A DNA stretch of 64,000 nt from SAR92 clade bacterium (lineage in GTDB: Bacteria > Pseudomonadota > Gammaproteobacteria > Pseudomonadales > Porticoccaceae), in NCBI GenBank assembly GCA_004211905.1, contig SHBP01000009.1:27476-91475 (forward strand). Direction: 5' to 3'. Numbering within the stretch: position 1 is the first letter of the stretch; each line of letters opens with the position of its first letter. The notes below the pieces were generated by a model. That model saw only the letters and a list, made by a program, of their open reading frames with translations, was not told the DNA's origin and made no database searches. Both the position numbers and the translations under genes were made by a program. Shown piece by piece: positions 10,379-19,647 of this stretch.

Positions 10379-12493
10379 GTGCTTCAAGGGCTGACGGATA
10401 AACTCTCTTCATATCTTGATCCAAAAGAAGTGGATCGGGTGAAACGCGCTTATCACTTCTCTGAAAAATGCCACCATGGGCAGATGCGCCAGAGTGGCGA
10501 CCCCTACATTACTCACCCACTAGCAGTTGCTAATATCCTAGCGGACCTCCATATGGATCACGAGAGCCTCATGGCAGCCCTGCTGCATGATGTTATCGAA
10601 GATACCGGCGTAAGCAAAGGGCAAATAAGCCGTCGTTTTGGTCGCACTGTGGCTGATCTAGTTGATGGCGTCAGCAAGCTGGGCGAAATTGAGTCCGCAT
10701 CAAGAGCTGAGCAACAAGCAGAAAGTTTTCAAAAAATGACCCTGGCGATGTCTCGCGATATCCGTGTTATGTTGGTTAAGCTGGCTGATCGGCTCCATAA
10801 TATGCGCACCTTAGGTGTGCTTTCTCCAGAAAAACGTCGTCGTATCGCTCGCGAAACAATCGACATTTATGCCCCCATCGCTCAGCGACTGGGCATCAAC
10901 GATATTCGTTTAGAATTTGAGGACTTGGGTTTTGCCGCGATGTATCCGTTGCGCCACCGCCGCTTGCGTGAGGCACTAAAAGCTTCACGCAAAAATCGGA
11001 AGGAAGTAGTTACTGAAATACACCAGTCAATAGAAATGCGGTTGGAAAGTGAAGCAATCAACGTTCTAGTTAAGGGACGCGAGAAGCATCTTTGGAGTAT
11101 CTATTTAAAGATGCGAGAAAAGAAAAAATCCTTTCGCGATATTATGGACGTTTTTGCTTTTCGCTTGGTAGTAGATAATGTTGATGACTGCTATCGAGCA
11201 CTGGGGATCGTGCACAATATTTATAAGCCAGTTCCAGGGGAATTTAAGGACTATATCGCCATTCCCAAAGCTAACGGTTATCAATCTCTGCATACGGTTT
11301 TGGTGGGTATGCATGGCGTTATCATTGAGGTTCAAATTCGTACGAGAGAGATGGAGGCAATGGCTAATTTTGGAATTGCAGCGCACTGGGAATATAAATC
11401 AGGGCGCAACAATGTTGAGGTTAGCCAACGCAAAGCTGCAAGGTGGGTGCAAGGGCTTCTTGAAATGCAACAGCAAGCGGGTGATTCTCTAGAATTTCTT
11501 GAGCACGTAAAAGCTGACCTTTTCCCTGATGAAGTTTATGTGTTTACGCCGAAAGGAAAAATAGTTGAACTTCCAACCGGTGCTACACCCATCGATTTTG
11601 CTTACTCAGTACATACTGGTTTGGGTGATAGCTGCATCGCGTGTCATGTAGATGGCGAACTAAAGCCGCTATCAGAGCCATTACAAAGTGGTCAAAAAAT
11701 CGAGATCATTAGCTCAGCCGGAGCTCAGCCCAATCCAAATTGGTTAAACTTTGTCGTCACAGCAAAGGCCCGCAGCGCTATTCGCCATTTCCTGAAAAAC
11801 CAACAGCACGATGAATCTGTTGATCTGGGTAAACGCTTGCTCGACCAGGCACTGGGAAACTTAGGTTCCAGTTATGCCCAATTAAAAAAATCTGAAATTA
11901 AACGTCTACTTAAAGAAACAGGTGCACCTACTTTTGAGTATGTTTTACAACAGATCGGCTTGGGCAATCGAGTACCTTTCGCAGTTGCCAACATTATGGT
12001 ACTGCCAAGTAAGCGTAAAGTTTCAGATGATAAGAAAAACTCAAACCTGCCAGTGGTAATTGACACTTCAGAGGGGCTAATTGTCCAATATGGTCGGTGT
12101 TGCCATCCAATACCCGGAGATCCAATACTAGGTCACATGTCACCCGGGAAAGGAATTGTTATTCACTTAGAGTCATGTCGCAATCTAAAGGAAATTCGTT
12201 TAAATCCCGAAAAGTGTATGCCGTTGGTTTGGTCATCTGTTGTGAAAGGTGAATTTGCGGTTGAATTAAAAGTAGAGTTCACGCCAGAACGAGGGTTTAT
12301 TGCAGCCCTAGCGGCGAGAATGACCGAAGAAGATGCCACCATAGAACATATTAGTGTCACTGAAAAAGATGCTTTTACTAGTATTGTCGATGTCATTCTA
12401 ACAGTAAGAGATCGTATTCATCTTGCAGATATTATGCGTAGGGCTCGCAGCTTAAAACCCGTACGTAGAATCTATCGAGTAAAAAATAAATAG
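10379..12493 (+). CDS. spoT: bifunctional (p)ppGpp synthetase / hydrolase
   Basis: 704 residues. Domains in order: HD hydrolase (about 20-190, with THPLAVANIL and LLHDVIEDT), synthetase (about 230-350, with GREKHLWSIY and IPKANGYQSLHT), TGS (about 380-440, VYVFTPKGKIVELP) and a C-terminal ACT domain. The intact HD motif implies hydrolase activity, so this is SpoT rather than RelA. It starts at GTG after a strong GAGGAGGG ribosome site. It follows rpoZ and precedes ridA, the classical arrangement. It controls stress-related levels of (p)ppGpp. Confidence 0.97.
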   Translation: MLQGLTDKLSSYLDPKEVDRVKRAYHFSEKCHHGQMRQSGDPYITHPLAVANILADLHMDHESLMAALLHDVIEDTGVSKGQISRRFGRTVADLVDGVSKLGEIESASRAEQQAESFQKMTLAMSRDIRVMLVKLADRLHNMRTLGVLSPEKRRRIARETIDIYAPIAQRLGINDIRLEFEDLGFAAMYPLRHRRLREALKASRKNRKEVVTEIHQSIEMRLESEAINVLVKGREKHLWSIYLKMREKKKSFRDIMDVFAFRLVVDNVDDCYRALGIVHNIYKPVPGEFKDYIAIPKANGYQSLHTVLVGMHGVIIEVQIRTREMEAMANFGIAAHWEYKSGRNNVEVSQRKAARWVQGLLEMQQQAGDSLEFLEHVKADLFPDEVYVFTPKGKIVELPTGATPIDFAYSVHTGLGDSCIACHVDGELKPLSEPLQSGQKIEIISSAGAQPNPNWLNFVVTAKARSAIRHFLKNQQHDESVDLGKRLLDQALGNLGSSYAQLKKSEIKRLLKETGAPTFEYVLQQIGLGNRVPFAVANIMVLPSKRKVSDDKKNSNLPVVIDTSEGLIVQYGRCCHPIPGDPILGHMSPGKGIVIHLESCRNLKEIRLNPEKCMPLVWSSVVKGEFAVELKVEFTPERGFIAALAARMTEEDATIEHISVTEKDAFTSIVDVILTVRDRIHLADIMRRARSLKPVRRIYRVKNK

Positions 12494-12517
12494 TACCAGC
12501 AATATAAGGAGAAAGTT

Positions 12518-12901
12518 GTGCCAAATAGAGCATTTATACATACCGATAGCGCGCCTGCCGCCATCGGCACATATTCTCAAGCCGTCAAGGTCAATAATAC
12601 AGTCTATCTTTCAGGCCAGATTCCTCTCGACCCGCAAACTATGGAACTGGTCAGTGATGATATCTCTGATCAAATCTCTCAAGTTTTTCGTAATTTATCC
12701 GCTGTTTGTAAGGCGTCAGGTGGGGATTTAAGTAATATAGTGAAACTGAATATTTTTCTCACTGATCTTAGCCACTTCCCTATCGTCAATGAAACCATGG
12801 GCCAGTACTTTCATGAGCCCTATCCGGCAAGAGCTGCCATTGGTGTTCGCGCATTGCCCAAAGGTTCCCAAGTAGAGATGGATGGTATTTTAGTTATCTA
12901 G
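12518..12901 (+). CDS. ridA: RidA family enamine/imine deaminase
   Basis: 127 residues starting at GTG after AAGGAG. RidA proteins hydrolyse reactive 2-aminoacrylate and similar intermediates from PLP enzymes. Family motifs are [19 protein letters not shown] and the C-terminal [19 protein letters not shown] with the substrate-binding arginine. It lies 24 bases after spoT, a widespread spoT-ridA pairing. I see no convincing terminator in the stretch that follows. Confidence 0.95.
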   Translation: MPNRAFIHTDSAPAAIGTYSQAVKVNNTVYLSGQIPLDPQTMELVSDDISDQISQVFRNLSAVCKASGGDLSNIVKLNIFLTDLSHFPIVNETMGQYFHEPYPARAAIGVRALPKGSQVEMDGILVI

Positions 12902-13242
12902 AATACTAACTCTCGCTCACTTTTTGAAAGATCCGTTTCGGCTACCAGAGGATCAGGCTGATCATTAAAGAGAGAATTCACTCTAGCCTATTGGGGAATA
13001 TTTAGAATATAGTCATCTCTAATAATGATTTCTGTGATCTGGTTTGCAGAATGGTGCGATCATTAAATCTAAATTACATTTTCGTCAAGCTTCATTTCAA
13101 CTCCACTCTCAGCCTCATTTCCAATGCTTCTAAGCCTATTAAGCTCGCTTTTATATCAAATCTGGTATGTGGTAGATAAATATTATTCATTACTATCATG
13201 TGCGTGCTCACTCTAAACTAACGCCATACATAGAGGCGCGTA
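12902..13242 (+). other. AT-rich stretch without a recognised gene
   Basis: 341 bases between ridA and a possible small ORF. I see no tRNA, no convincing hairpin terminator and no ORF with a good ribosome site. It may hold the promoter of the small ORF at 13243. Confidence 0.5.
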
Positions 13243-13371
13243 ATGTTATATCTTTTACTCTTTATAATGGTTTCGCTGAATGGTGTAGCAGTAACAGACA
13301 TGGACCTTGCTAGACGCAAGCGACAAGCAAACCATAATATTATCAATGAGCTAATAAACACCGATCAATAA
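13243..13371 (+). CDS. possible small secreted or membrane peptide
   Basis: 42 residues, MLYLLLFIMVSLNGVAVTDM at its start: a hydrophobic segment of about 15 residues followed by a polar tail rich in R, N and Q. An AGAGG ribosome site lies six bases before the ATG. The ORF stops five bases before the end of the convergent SDR gene. I recognise no family. The good ribosome site and signal-like start argue for a real gene; the short length argues against certainty. Confidence 0.35.
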   Translation: MLYLLLFIMVSLNGVAVTDMDLARRKRQANHNIINELINTDQ

Positions 13372-13376
13372 ACTAT

Positions 13377-14234
13377 TTAATGAGAAATCTTATCCGATAG
13401 GTTTTTTAGTATTGACGTGTATCCTTCTCTATAGGAGGGGTATTGGAGTTGATAGCCAGTTTGAAGTAACCTTTTATTGGTGTAGCGCCGAGTTCCGGTA
13501 CGGGATGAGCTTATCTCTTCAGTCAAGACAACGTTTAACTTCCCAGCTAACCACTTGCGCACGTCATGTTGTGCCGCGGGCTCACAATCAGTTCCTAAGT
13601 AGAGCTTTTCCAGTTTTTGTCCATATAAGTATCGATTGACTAAATGAGCCAGAAAACCGGCACAATCGTCACTATGAATACGATTACTCCACTGTTTGGG
13701 TTGGGCGGGCCTACCTATACCATTCTTAACACTGCTCAATAAAGCGAGACGCCCAGGACCATAAATCCCTGAGAAGCGCACGATCGTCAGATCACCGGAT
13801 ATTGCTGTCATGATATCTTCTGCTTTTTTCAGCGCACGTGCAGAAAAACTCACAGGGTTAGCAGTCGAGTTTTCATCAACCCATGAATTTGTACCTTCAC
13901 CATAGACGCTTGTACTTGATACCCATATGACTAACTTAGGCTGATATTCCGCGTTATTAATTGAACTGACAAGTGCAGCTGCGGTATCCACATAAGCTTT
14001 TTGATAGGCCTGCTCAGTGCGCGCCTCTGGGGTCAATGTAGCAATCACTACATCGAACTCCCGAGAGAAAATACCCGCTAATTCCTTACCATTGGTAAGG
14101 TCTCCCTTTAGGGGGGTTATGGAACTCGGCAGAAATTGAGGATTGCGCTTTAACCCAAAGCATTTATGCTCTTTAGCCAGTCTCGCTGCGACTCTTTGTC
14201 CTATATCTCCACATCCGGCTAACAATATTTTCAA
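13377..14234 (-). CDS. SDR family NAD(P)-dependent epimerase/dehydratase-like protein
   Basis: 285 residues. The N-terminal Rossmann motif is GCGDIGQRVAARL (residues 7-19) and an ISSTSVYGE-like stretch, VSSTSVYGEGTNSWVDE, lies near 105-121, as in extended SDR proteins of the YeeZ type. The classical YxxxK pair is not obvious, since the sequence after the SVYGE region is diverged. The substrate is unknown. It is divergent from oxyR with 61 bases between the start codons, so the two genes may share a control region. Confidence 0.8.
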   Translation of the reverse strand: MKILLAGCGDIGQRVAARLAKEHKCFGLKRNPQFLPSSITPLKGDLTNGKELAGIFSREFDVVIATLTPEARTEQAYQKAYVDTAAALVSSINNAEYQPKLVIWVSSTSVYGEGTNSWVDENSTANPVSFSARALKKAEDIMTAISGDLTIVRFSGIYGPGRLALLSSVKNGIGRPAQPKQWSNRIHSDDCAGFLAHLVNRYLYGQKLEKLYLGTDCEPAAQHDVRKWLAGKLNVVLTEEISSSRTGTRRYTNKRLLQTGYQLQYPSYREGYTSILKNLSDKISH

Positions 14235-14295
14235 TTAAAATACTCTCTGCGATTAAAATTAGCTATTATAGGTATTCTACCATTAAGAGATAGCC

Positions 14296-15219
14296 ATGAC
14301 GTTAACTGAACTTCGCTATATTGTAACACTCGCACAATGTAACCATTTCGGGCAGGCCGCTGATCGCTGTAATGTGACCCAGCCAACTCTGAGTATAGCG
14401 GTTAAGAAACTTGAAGGTGAGCTTGGTGTCAATATTTTTGAACGGTCAAAAAACAACGTTCAGCTAACGCCAATTGGACAGCAAATAGTTGACCAGTCGC
14501 GACGTGTGCTAGAAGAGGCCTCTGCAATTAAAGACATCGCCAAGTCTGGCATGAATCAACTCAATACACCGCTTCATGTTGGGGCGATCTTCACTATTGG
14601 ACCTTATTTGTTCCCCCATTTTATCCCGCCATTGCAAAAATCCACACCCAATATGCCTCTGGTTATTGAGGAGAGCTATACCAGCACCTTGCGCAAGCGT
14701 CTGAAAAGCGGGGAAATTGATGTGATTCTAATCTCTTTGCCATTTAGCGAACCAGATATTGTAGTTCAGCCGCTCTATGATGAATCCTTTGTCTTGTTGA
14801 TCCCAAAACATCATCCTCTGGCTACGAAAAAAGAGATCGAACAGGCAGATCTAGACAATGAGAATGTCCTTATGATGGGAGAAGGGCATTGCTTTAGGGA
14901 CCAAGTCATCGAGGCTCTCCCCAACATCAATCGTCATGATAGCCCCCAAGCATCCATTAGAACCAAGGCCGAGGGGAGCTCGATAGAAACTCTATGTCAT
15001 ATGGTGGCTTCTGGGTTAGGCATAACAGTATTACCGGAATCTGCGGCTATTGGGGCAAAGGAAAGAAATGATGCCCTAGAGATAAAACCCTTTGCTGGCA
15101 TTTCGCCATCTCGTACGACAGCACTGGCCTGGCGTAATAGTTTCCCACGACATAAAGCCGTTGACGCATTGCGTAACGCCATCCTCTCCAGCACGCTGAA
15201 CGGAACGACCAAAAGCTAA
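14296..15219 (+). CDS. oxyR: hydrogen peroxide sensor OxyR, LysR family
   Basis: 307 residues. The LysR helix-turn-helix is at about 17-40 (FGQAADRCNVTQPTLSIAV) and the regulatory domain follows. The peroxide-sensing cysteine is present at exactly residue 199 in GEGHCFRDQ. The partner cysteine of the redox disulfide, residue 208 in E. coli and Pseudomonas, is leucine here (CTC at 14917-14919). Another cysteine occurs at 234 in SIETLCHMVASG. The rest of the domain agrees with OxyR, and oxyR next to recG is the Pseudomonas order. It probably activates peroxide defence genes located elsewhere. It overlaps recG by one base. Confidence 0.92.
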   Translation: MTLTELRYIVTLAQCNHFGQAADRCNVTQPTLSIAVKKLEGELGVNIFERSKNNVQLTPIGQQIVDQSRRVLEEASAIKDIAKSGMNQLNTPLHVGAIFTIGPYLFPHFIPPLQKSTPNMPLVIEESYTSTLRKRLKSGEIDVILISLPFSEPDIVVQPLYDESFVLLIPKHHPLATKKEIEQADLDNENVLMMGEGHCFRDQVIEALPNINRHDSPQASIRTKAEGSSIETLCHMVASGLGITVLPESAAIGAKERNDALEIKPFAGISPSRTTALAWRNSFPRHKAVDALRNAILSSTLNGTTKS

Positions 15220-17333
15220 TGACTACTTTAGGGCTGCATAGAGTCGGTGTCGAAAGCTTACGGGGAGTCGGTCCACAGCTAGCTGTTAAATTGAAAAAGT
15301 TAGGTCTTTATAGCCTTCAAGATCTACTTTTTCATTTGCCATTGCGCTACATCGATAGAACACAGATAACTCCAATAGGAGGCGTACAACCACAGTCTGA
15401 GGTGGTTATTGAAGGCGAAATACGTGCTAGCGACGTAGTCTTTGGCCGCAGGCGTAGCTTAGTTTGTCGTCTCCAAGATAATAGCGGGACGACTACATTA
15501 AGATTTTTTCACTTTAGTCGAGCACAACAAGAACGATTGAAAGCAGGCACCCTGATCAGATGTTTTGGCGAGGCTCGGCGAGGAAAATCTGGCATCGAAT
15601 TCTATCATCCTGAATATCAGCACCTTGATAAAGATCGTCCAAAATCACTAGATGACACCCTCACTCCTATATATCCCGCCACTGAGGGGGTAACTCAAAC
15701 TCGTATTAGGGACCTTTGCTCACAAGCTCTAAAGAAGCTAGATAATCAATCTATTGACGAACTGCTACCTCCTCTTCCGGAAAGCGGCCTATCCCATCAA
15801 TTGTCTTTCTCCTTAGTCTCTGCCCTGAAACTTCTGCACAACCCACCCCCTGGTACCGCCCTAAACTTGCTGGCTTGTGGGGAACATCCCGCCCAACAGC
15901 GTCTAGCTGCAGAAGAGTTAGTAGCTCATAATCTAAGCTTGTTGCGCCTAAGGCAAAGAATTCAACAGCAAAAGGCCCCCGTTCTTAGTGAAGATGTGAC
16001 AGCTAAAAATGCTTTATTGGAACAACTGGGCTTTACCCTTACCTCAGCTCAAAATAAAGTTGCCTCAGAAATAAGTGCAGACATCGCATCCTCTGTGCCT
16101 ATGCTCCGTCTTGTACAGGGTGATGTGGGTTCTGGAAAAACCGTTGTCGCTGCTATGGCTGCCGTGCAGGCTATCGCTAATGGATCCCAAGTGGCGTTGA
16201 TGGCGCCTACCGAAATACTTGCTGAACAACATAGAATAAACTTTGAGAAATGGTTTAAGCCTTTGGGTATTAGAATCGCGTGGTTAACTGGAAAGATAAA
16301 AGGTAAGGCAAGAGAGGCTCAGTTGTCTGCTATTGACGATGGCAGTGCCAAGATGATCATTGGAACCCATGCCTTATTCCAAGAAACCGTTTTGTTTAAT
16401 AATCTCGGGCTGAGTATTATTGATGAACAACATCGCTTTGGTGTGCATCAAAGGCTTGCTCTTCGACAAAAGGGCTTTGATCCAAATTCGATATTAAGTG
16501 GGCATGGTTCAGCACCTCACCAACTCATTATGACGGCAACGCCAATACCTCGAACCCTAGCAATGAGTGCCTATGCGGACCTTGATTGCTCTGTAATTGA
16601 TGAATTACCCCCTGGCCGCAAGCCTGTCGATACGTTGGTACTGAGTACCATCAGGCGAAATGACATCATCGAAAGGGTTCGTGCTTCCTGTCTAGAGGGC
16701 AGACAAGCATACTGGGTTTGTACTCTTATCGAAGAATCAGATGTATTAGAGGCCCAAGCTGCTGAAGTCACTGCTAACGAACTGAAATTACTGCTTCCCG
16801 AGCTTTCTATTGGTTTAATCCATGGGCGTTTAAAGCCAAAAAATAAACTTGAGATTATGGAGGCTTTTAAAAACGGCGCTATTAATCTTTTGGTGGCCAC
16901 AACCGTTATTGAGGTCGGCGTAGATGTTCCCAATGCAAGCTTGATGATTATCGAAAATTCTGAACGTTTGGGCCTATCTCAACTGCATCAGTTGCGTGGA
17001 CGGATAGGCCGAGGATCACAAGCAAGTCACTGTGTTTTACTCTACAGCCCACCAATATCTGGAAATGGCAATGCTCGCCTTAAAATAATGCGAGAAACTA
17101 CCGATGGTTTTAAAATTGCCGAAAAAGATCTTGAATTGAGAGGCCCCGGTGAGGTGTTAGGTACTCGCCAAACTGGCGATATGCAATTACATATTGCAGA
17201 TCTACAGCGAGATAGTCATATGCTTACTGATATCAAACTCATTGCTGAGTACGTTCTAATCAATCATCCTGACAATGTTGACGGCTTAATCCGTCGCTGG
17301 TTAGGCCACAGCGAGAAATACGCCCAGGCATAA
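15219..17333 (+). CDS. recG: ATP-dependent DNA helicase RecG
   Basis: 704 residues, full length. The N-terminal wedge/OB region (about 50-160) binds branched DNA; helicase motifs follow: Walker A GDVGSGKT near residue 302, DEQH box IIDEQHRFG near 400, TATPIPRTLA near 430, and motifs V-VI around ATTVIEVGVDVPNAS and QLRGRIGRG. RecG remodels stalled replication forks and Holliday junctions. Its ATG overlaps the oxyR stop codon (TAATG), so translation is probably coupled. Confidence 0.97.
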   Translation: MTTLGLHRVGVESLRGVGPQLAVKLKKLGLYSLQDLLFHLPLRYIDRTQITPIGGVQPQSEVVIEGEIRASDVVFGRRRSLVCRLQDNSGTTTLRFFHFSRAQQERLKAGTLIRCFGEARRGKSGIEFYHPEYQHLDKDRPKSLDDTLTPIYPATEGVTQTRIRDLCSQALKKLDNQSIDELLPPLPESGLSHQLSFSLVSALKLLHNPPPGTALNLLACGEHPAQQRLAAEELVAHNLSLLRLRQRIQQQKAPVLSEDVTAKNALLEQLGFTLTSAQNKVASEISADIASSVPMLRLVQGDVGSGKTVVAAMAAVQAIANGSQVALMAPTEILAEQHRINFEKWFKPLGIRIAWLTGKIKGKAREAQLSAIDDGSAKMIIGTHALFQETVLFNNLGLSIIDEQHRFGVHQRLALRQKGFDPNSILSGHGSAPHQLIMTATPIPRTLAMSAYADLDCSVIDELPPGRKPVDTLVLSTIRRNDIIERVRASCLEGRQAYWVCTLIEESDVLEAQAAEVTANELKLLLPELSIGLIHGRLKPKNKLEIMEAFKNGAINLLVATTVIEVGVDVPNASLMIIENSERLGLSQLHQLRGRIGRGSQASHCVLLYSPPISGNGNARLKIMRETTDGFKIAEKDLELRGPGEVLGTRQTGDMQLHIADLQRDSHMLTDIKLIAEYVLINHPDNVDGLIRRWLGHSEKYAQA

Positions 17334-17407
17334 AAACAGCTCGCTCGGTATAAAATCATTTCATTTTTATGGCAACCTGTTATATTGCAAAAAACTGGAG
17401 GCACAGC

Positions 17408-18088
17408 ATGGACTTTAGTAATTCGATCTCAAATCTGTTTGGAAAGTCACCGATCAAACCCCTGCAAGAACATATGGCTTTGGTGGTAACCTGCGCTTCC
17501 CATCTAGAGCCTTTTTTTGAAGCTGTTATTGCTAACAAGTGGTCCGAGGCCGGTGGTATCTTCGATACAATTACTGACGATGAAAATCAGGCTGATGATC
17601 TTAAGAAACAATTCCGCTTAAACATGCCCAAGAGCTTATTTATGCCCGTCTCGCGAGGGGACTTGCTTGGCATTTTGGCCCAGCAAGACAATATTGCTAA
17701 TACTGCTAAAGATGTTTGTGGCATCGTATTAGGCCGCCAAATGGATATCCCGTCTTCACTGCAAGCTGACTTTATTGCCTACGTAAAGAGTGCAATTGAA
17801 ACCTGCGAAAAGGCACGCAAAGCAATCGATGAGCTCGATGAGCTCCTTGAAACCGGGTTTACTGGCCAAGAGGTTAAATTCGTTAAAAAGCTCATACGCG
17901 ATTTAGATGCCCAAGAACAAAAAGTCGACAAACGAGAACGCAAGTTACGTCATCGTTTGTTTAAGATGGAAGAAGACATTCCACCAGTTCACGTTATGTT
18001 TCTCTACAACGTCATTGATAATATTGGCGCTATAGCAGATACGGCTGAGCAGGTGGGTAATCAGCTTGAACTTCTATTAGCAAAGTAA
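17408..18088 (+). CDS. PhoU-like phosphate transport regulator, DUF47 / TIGR00153
   Basis: 226 residues when started at MDFSNSISNLFGKSP behind a GGAGG ribosome site; an in-frame upstream start at 17369 has no such site. The protein is helical and PhoU-like, with the DQEQKVD/RERKLRHRLF region near residues 175-195. DUF47 proteins accompany low-affinity phosphate permeases and are thought to modulate them. The pit gene follows 21 bases later, the standard pair. Confidence 0.9.
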   Translation: MDFSNSISNLFGKSPIKPLQEHMALVVTCASHLEPFFEAVIANKWSEAGGIFDTITDDENQADDLKKQFRLNMPKSLFMPVSRGDLLGILAQQDNIANTAKDVCGIVLGRQMDIPSSLQADFIAYVKSAIETCEKARKAIDELDELLETGFTGQEVKFVKKLIRDLDAQEQKVDKRERKLRHRLFKMEEDIPPVHVMFLYNVIDNIGAIADTAEQVGNQLELLLAK

Positions 18089-18109
18089 TTTTTTAAGAGA
18101 ACGATTGCC

Positions 18110-19387
18110 ATGGAATTATTCACCGAATACGGAACAATATTAATTATCCTTGCGGGCGCCTTTGGCTTTTTTATGGCCTGGGGCGTTGGCGCCAATGATG
18201 TTGCCAATGCCATGGGTACTTCCGTTGGCTCTAAAGCGCTAACCATTAAGCAGGCTATTTTAATTGCCATGGTTTTTGAATTTGCAGGTGCCTATCTAGC
18301 AGGAGGAGAAGTCACTTCAACCATTCGTAAAGGTATTGTTGACTCTGACGTTTTTATCGATTCGCCAGACCTCCTCGTTTTCGGCATGCTTTCTGCTCTG
18401 CTTGCTGCGGGTACTTGGCTTATGGTGGCTAGCTTTATGGGTTGGCCGGTATCAACAACGCATTCGATTGTTGGTGCAATCGTTGGCTTTGCTGCTGTTG
18501 GTGTATCTACCGATGCGGTTAATTGGGGTAAGGTTAGTACGATTGTTGCTAGTTGGGTTGTATCACCCGTAATTGCTGGAACTATCTCCTTTGCTATTTT
18601 TCGTAGTGTTCAAAATCTTATCTTGATTCAGGACAATCCTTTTGAACGTGCCAAAAAATATGCTCCTATGTATATGTTTGCTGTTGGTTTCCTAATGGCA
18701 ATGGTAACCATTCTTAAAGGGCTGAAGCACGTATTTAAAGATTTTGGTGTCTCACTGACTTTTGGTGAATCAATAGTATGGGCAATGATGTTTGGTATTT
18801 TAGTCGCTATCATTGGTACCTTTTTACTGTCTCGAGTCAAACGCAATGAAGAGCTAGAAGTCGGTAATCGGTTCGCTAATGTTGAGCGTGTATTTGCAGT
18901 CCTAATGGTATTCACTGCTTGTAGTATGGCATTTGCCCATGGATCTAACGATGTTGCTAATGCTGTGGGCCCTTTGGCGGCAGTAGTCAATGTGGTTAGC
19001 TCTGGTGGTGATATAGCCGCTAAAAGCTCAATGCCCAGTTGGATTCTGCTTCTAGGCGGTGCAGGAATCGTAGTTGGTTTAGCAACCTATGGCTTTAAAG
19101 TCATGGGTACGATTGGCCGCAAAATTACCGAACTGACCCCCAGCCGAGGTTTTGCAGCTGAATTAGGTGCGGCAGCAACGGTAGTGTTTGCTTCAGGAAC
19201 AGGCTTGCCAATCTCCACAACTCATACTTTAGTAGGGGCCGTACTCGGTGTTGGACTAGCTCGTGGTATTGGCGCACTCAATTTACGGATGATTGGATCA
19301 ATCTTTTTGTCCTGGGTAGTCACCTTGCCTGCTGGTGCCGGGTTGGCAATCTTGTTTTTCTTCTTCTTTAAAGGTGTTTTCGGCTAA
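18110..19387 (+). CDS. pitA: inorganic phosphate transporter, PiT family
   Basis: 425 residues with about ten hydrophobic segments. The two inverted PiT signatures are clear: GVGANDVANAMGTSVGSKAL near residue 25 and AHGSNDVANAVGPLAAV near 278. These permeases import metal-phosphate by proton symport in the inner membrane at low affinity. A cytoplasmic loop between the halves (about 165-255) is short. It forms an operon with the DUF47 gene and ends at a hairpin. Confidence 0.95.
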   Translation: MELFTEYGTILIILAGAFGFFMAWGVGANDVANAMGTSVGSKALTIKQAILIAMVFEFAGAYLAGGEVTSTIRKGIVDSDVFIDSPDLLVFGMLSALLAAGTWLMVASFMGWPVSTTHSIVGAIVGFAAVGVSTDAVNWGKVSTIVASWVVSPVIAGTISFAIFRSVQNLILIQDNPFERAKKYAPMYMFAVGFLMAMVTILKGLKHVFKDFGVSLTFGESIVWAMMFGILVAIIGTFLLSRVKRNEELEVGNRFANVERVFAVLMVFTACSMAFAHGSNDVANAVGPLAAVVNVVSSGGDIAAKSSMPSWILLLGGAGIVVGLATYGFKVMGTIGRKITELTPSRGFAAELGAAATVVFASGTGLPISTTHTLVGAVLGVGLARGIGALNLRMIGSIFLSWVVTLPAGAGLAILFFFFFKGVFG

Positions 19388-19394
19388 AAAATAC

Positions 19395-19423
19395 TAGGGC
19401 TCTTAATACTTAATTAAGCCCTA
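19395..19423. terminator. bidirectional terminator between pitA and the small membrane gene
   Basis: TAGGGCT at 19395-19401 pairs with AGCCCTA at 19417-19423. On the minus strand the hairpin is followed by TATTTTTT (complement of 19386-19393); on the plus strand by a weaker GGTTTTCT. It fits the two convergent transcripts. Confidence 0.65.
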
Positions 19424-19453
19424 CTGGTTTTCTAAAAGTTCAAAGCTTCCAAT

Positions 19454-19636
19454 CTAATGACTATTATTTCTAGTTTTATTGGGCTTTGATAGAAACACAA
19501 AAGGGATCGCCAAAGGTCCAAATAAAACACCCATCCAGATCCAGAATCGAGCGTCCGCACGACGCTCTTTAGCGATGGTATAACAGACATAAGCACTCGC
19601 TAAAGTCGCTAAAAACAAAAGTAAAATTAAAGGCAT
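19454..19636 (-). CDS. small two-helix membrane protein
   Basis: 60 residues with two predicted membrane helices (about 2-20 and 31-49) joined by a basic loop, AKERRADARF. AGGAAA before the ATG is a reasonable ribosome site. It follows the PqqB-like gene by 11 bases and ends at a bidirectional terminator, so it is probably its operon partner. I do not know a function. Confidence 0.6.
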   Translation of the reverse strand: MPLILLLFLATLASAYVCYTIAKERRADARFWIWMGVLFGPLAIPFVFLSKPNKTRNNSH

Positions 19637-19647
19637 ATCGAAGTTTC

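Noticed and set aside
14235..14295. OxyR self-binding site (ATAG-N7-CTAT repeats) before oxyR
   Set aside because: CTAT and ATAG tetramers occur, but the seven-base spacing required by the known motif does not hold.
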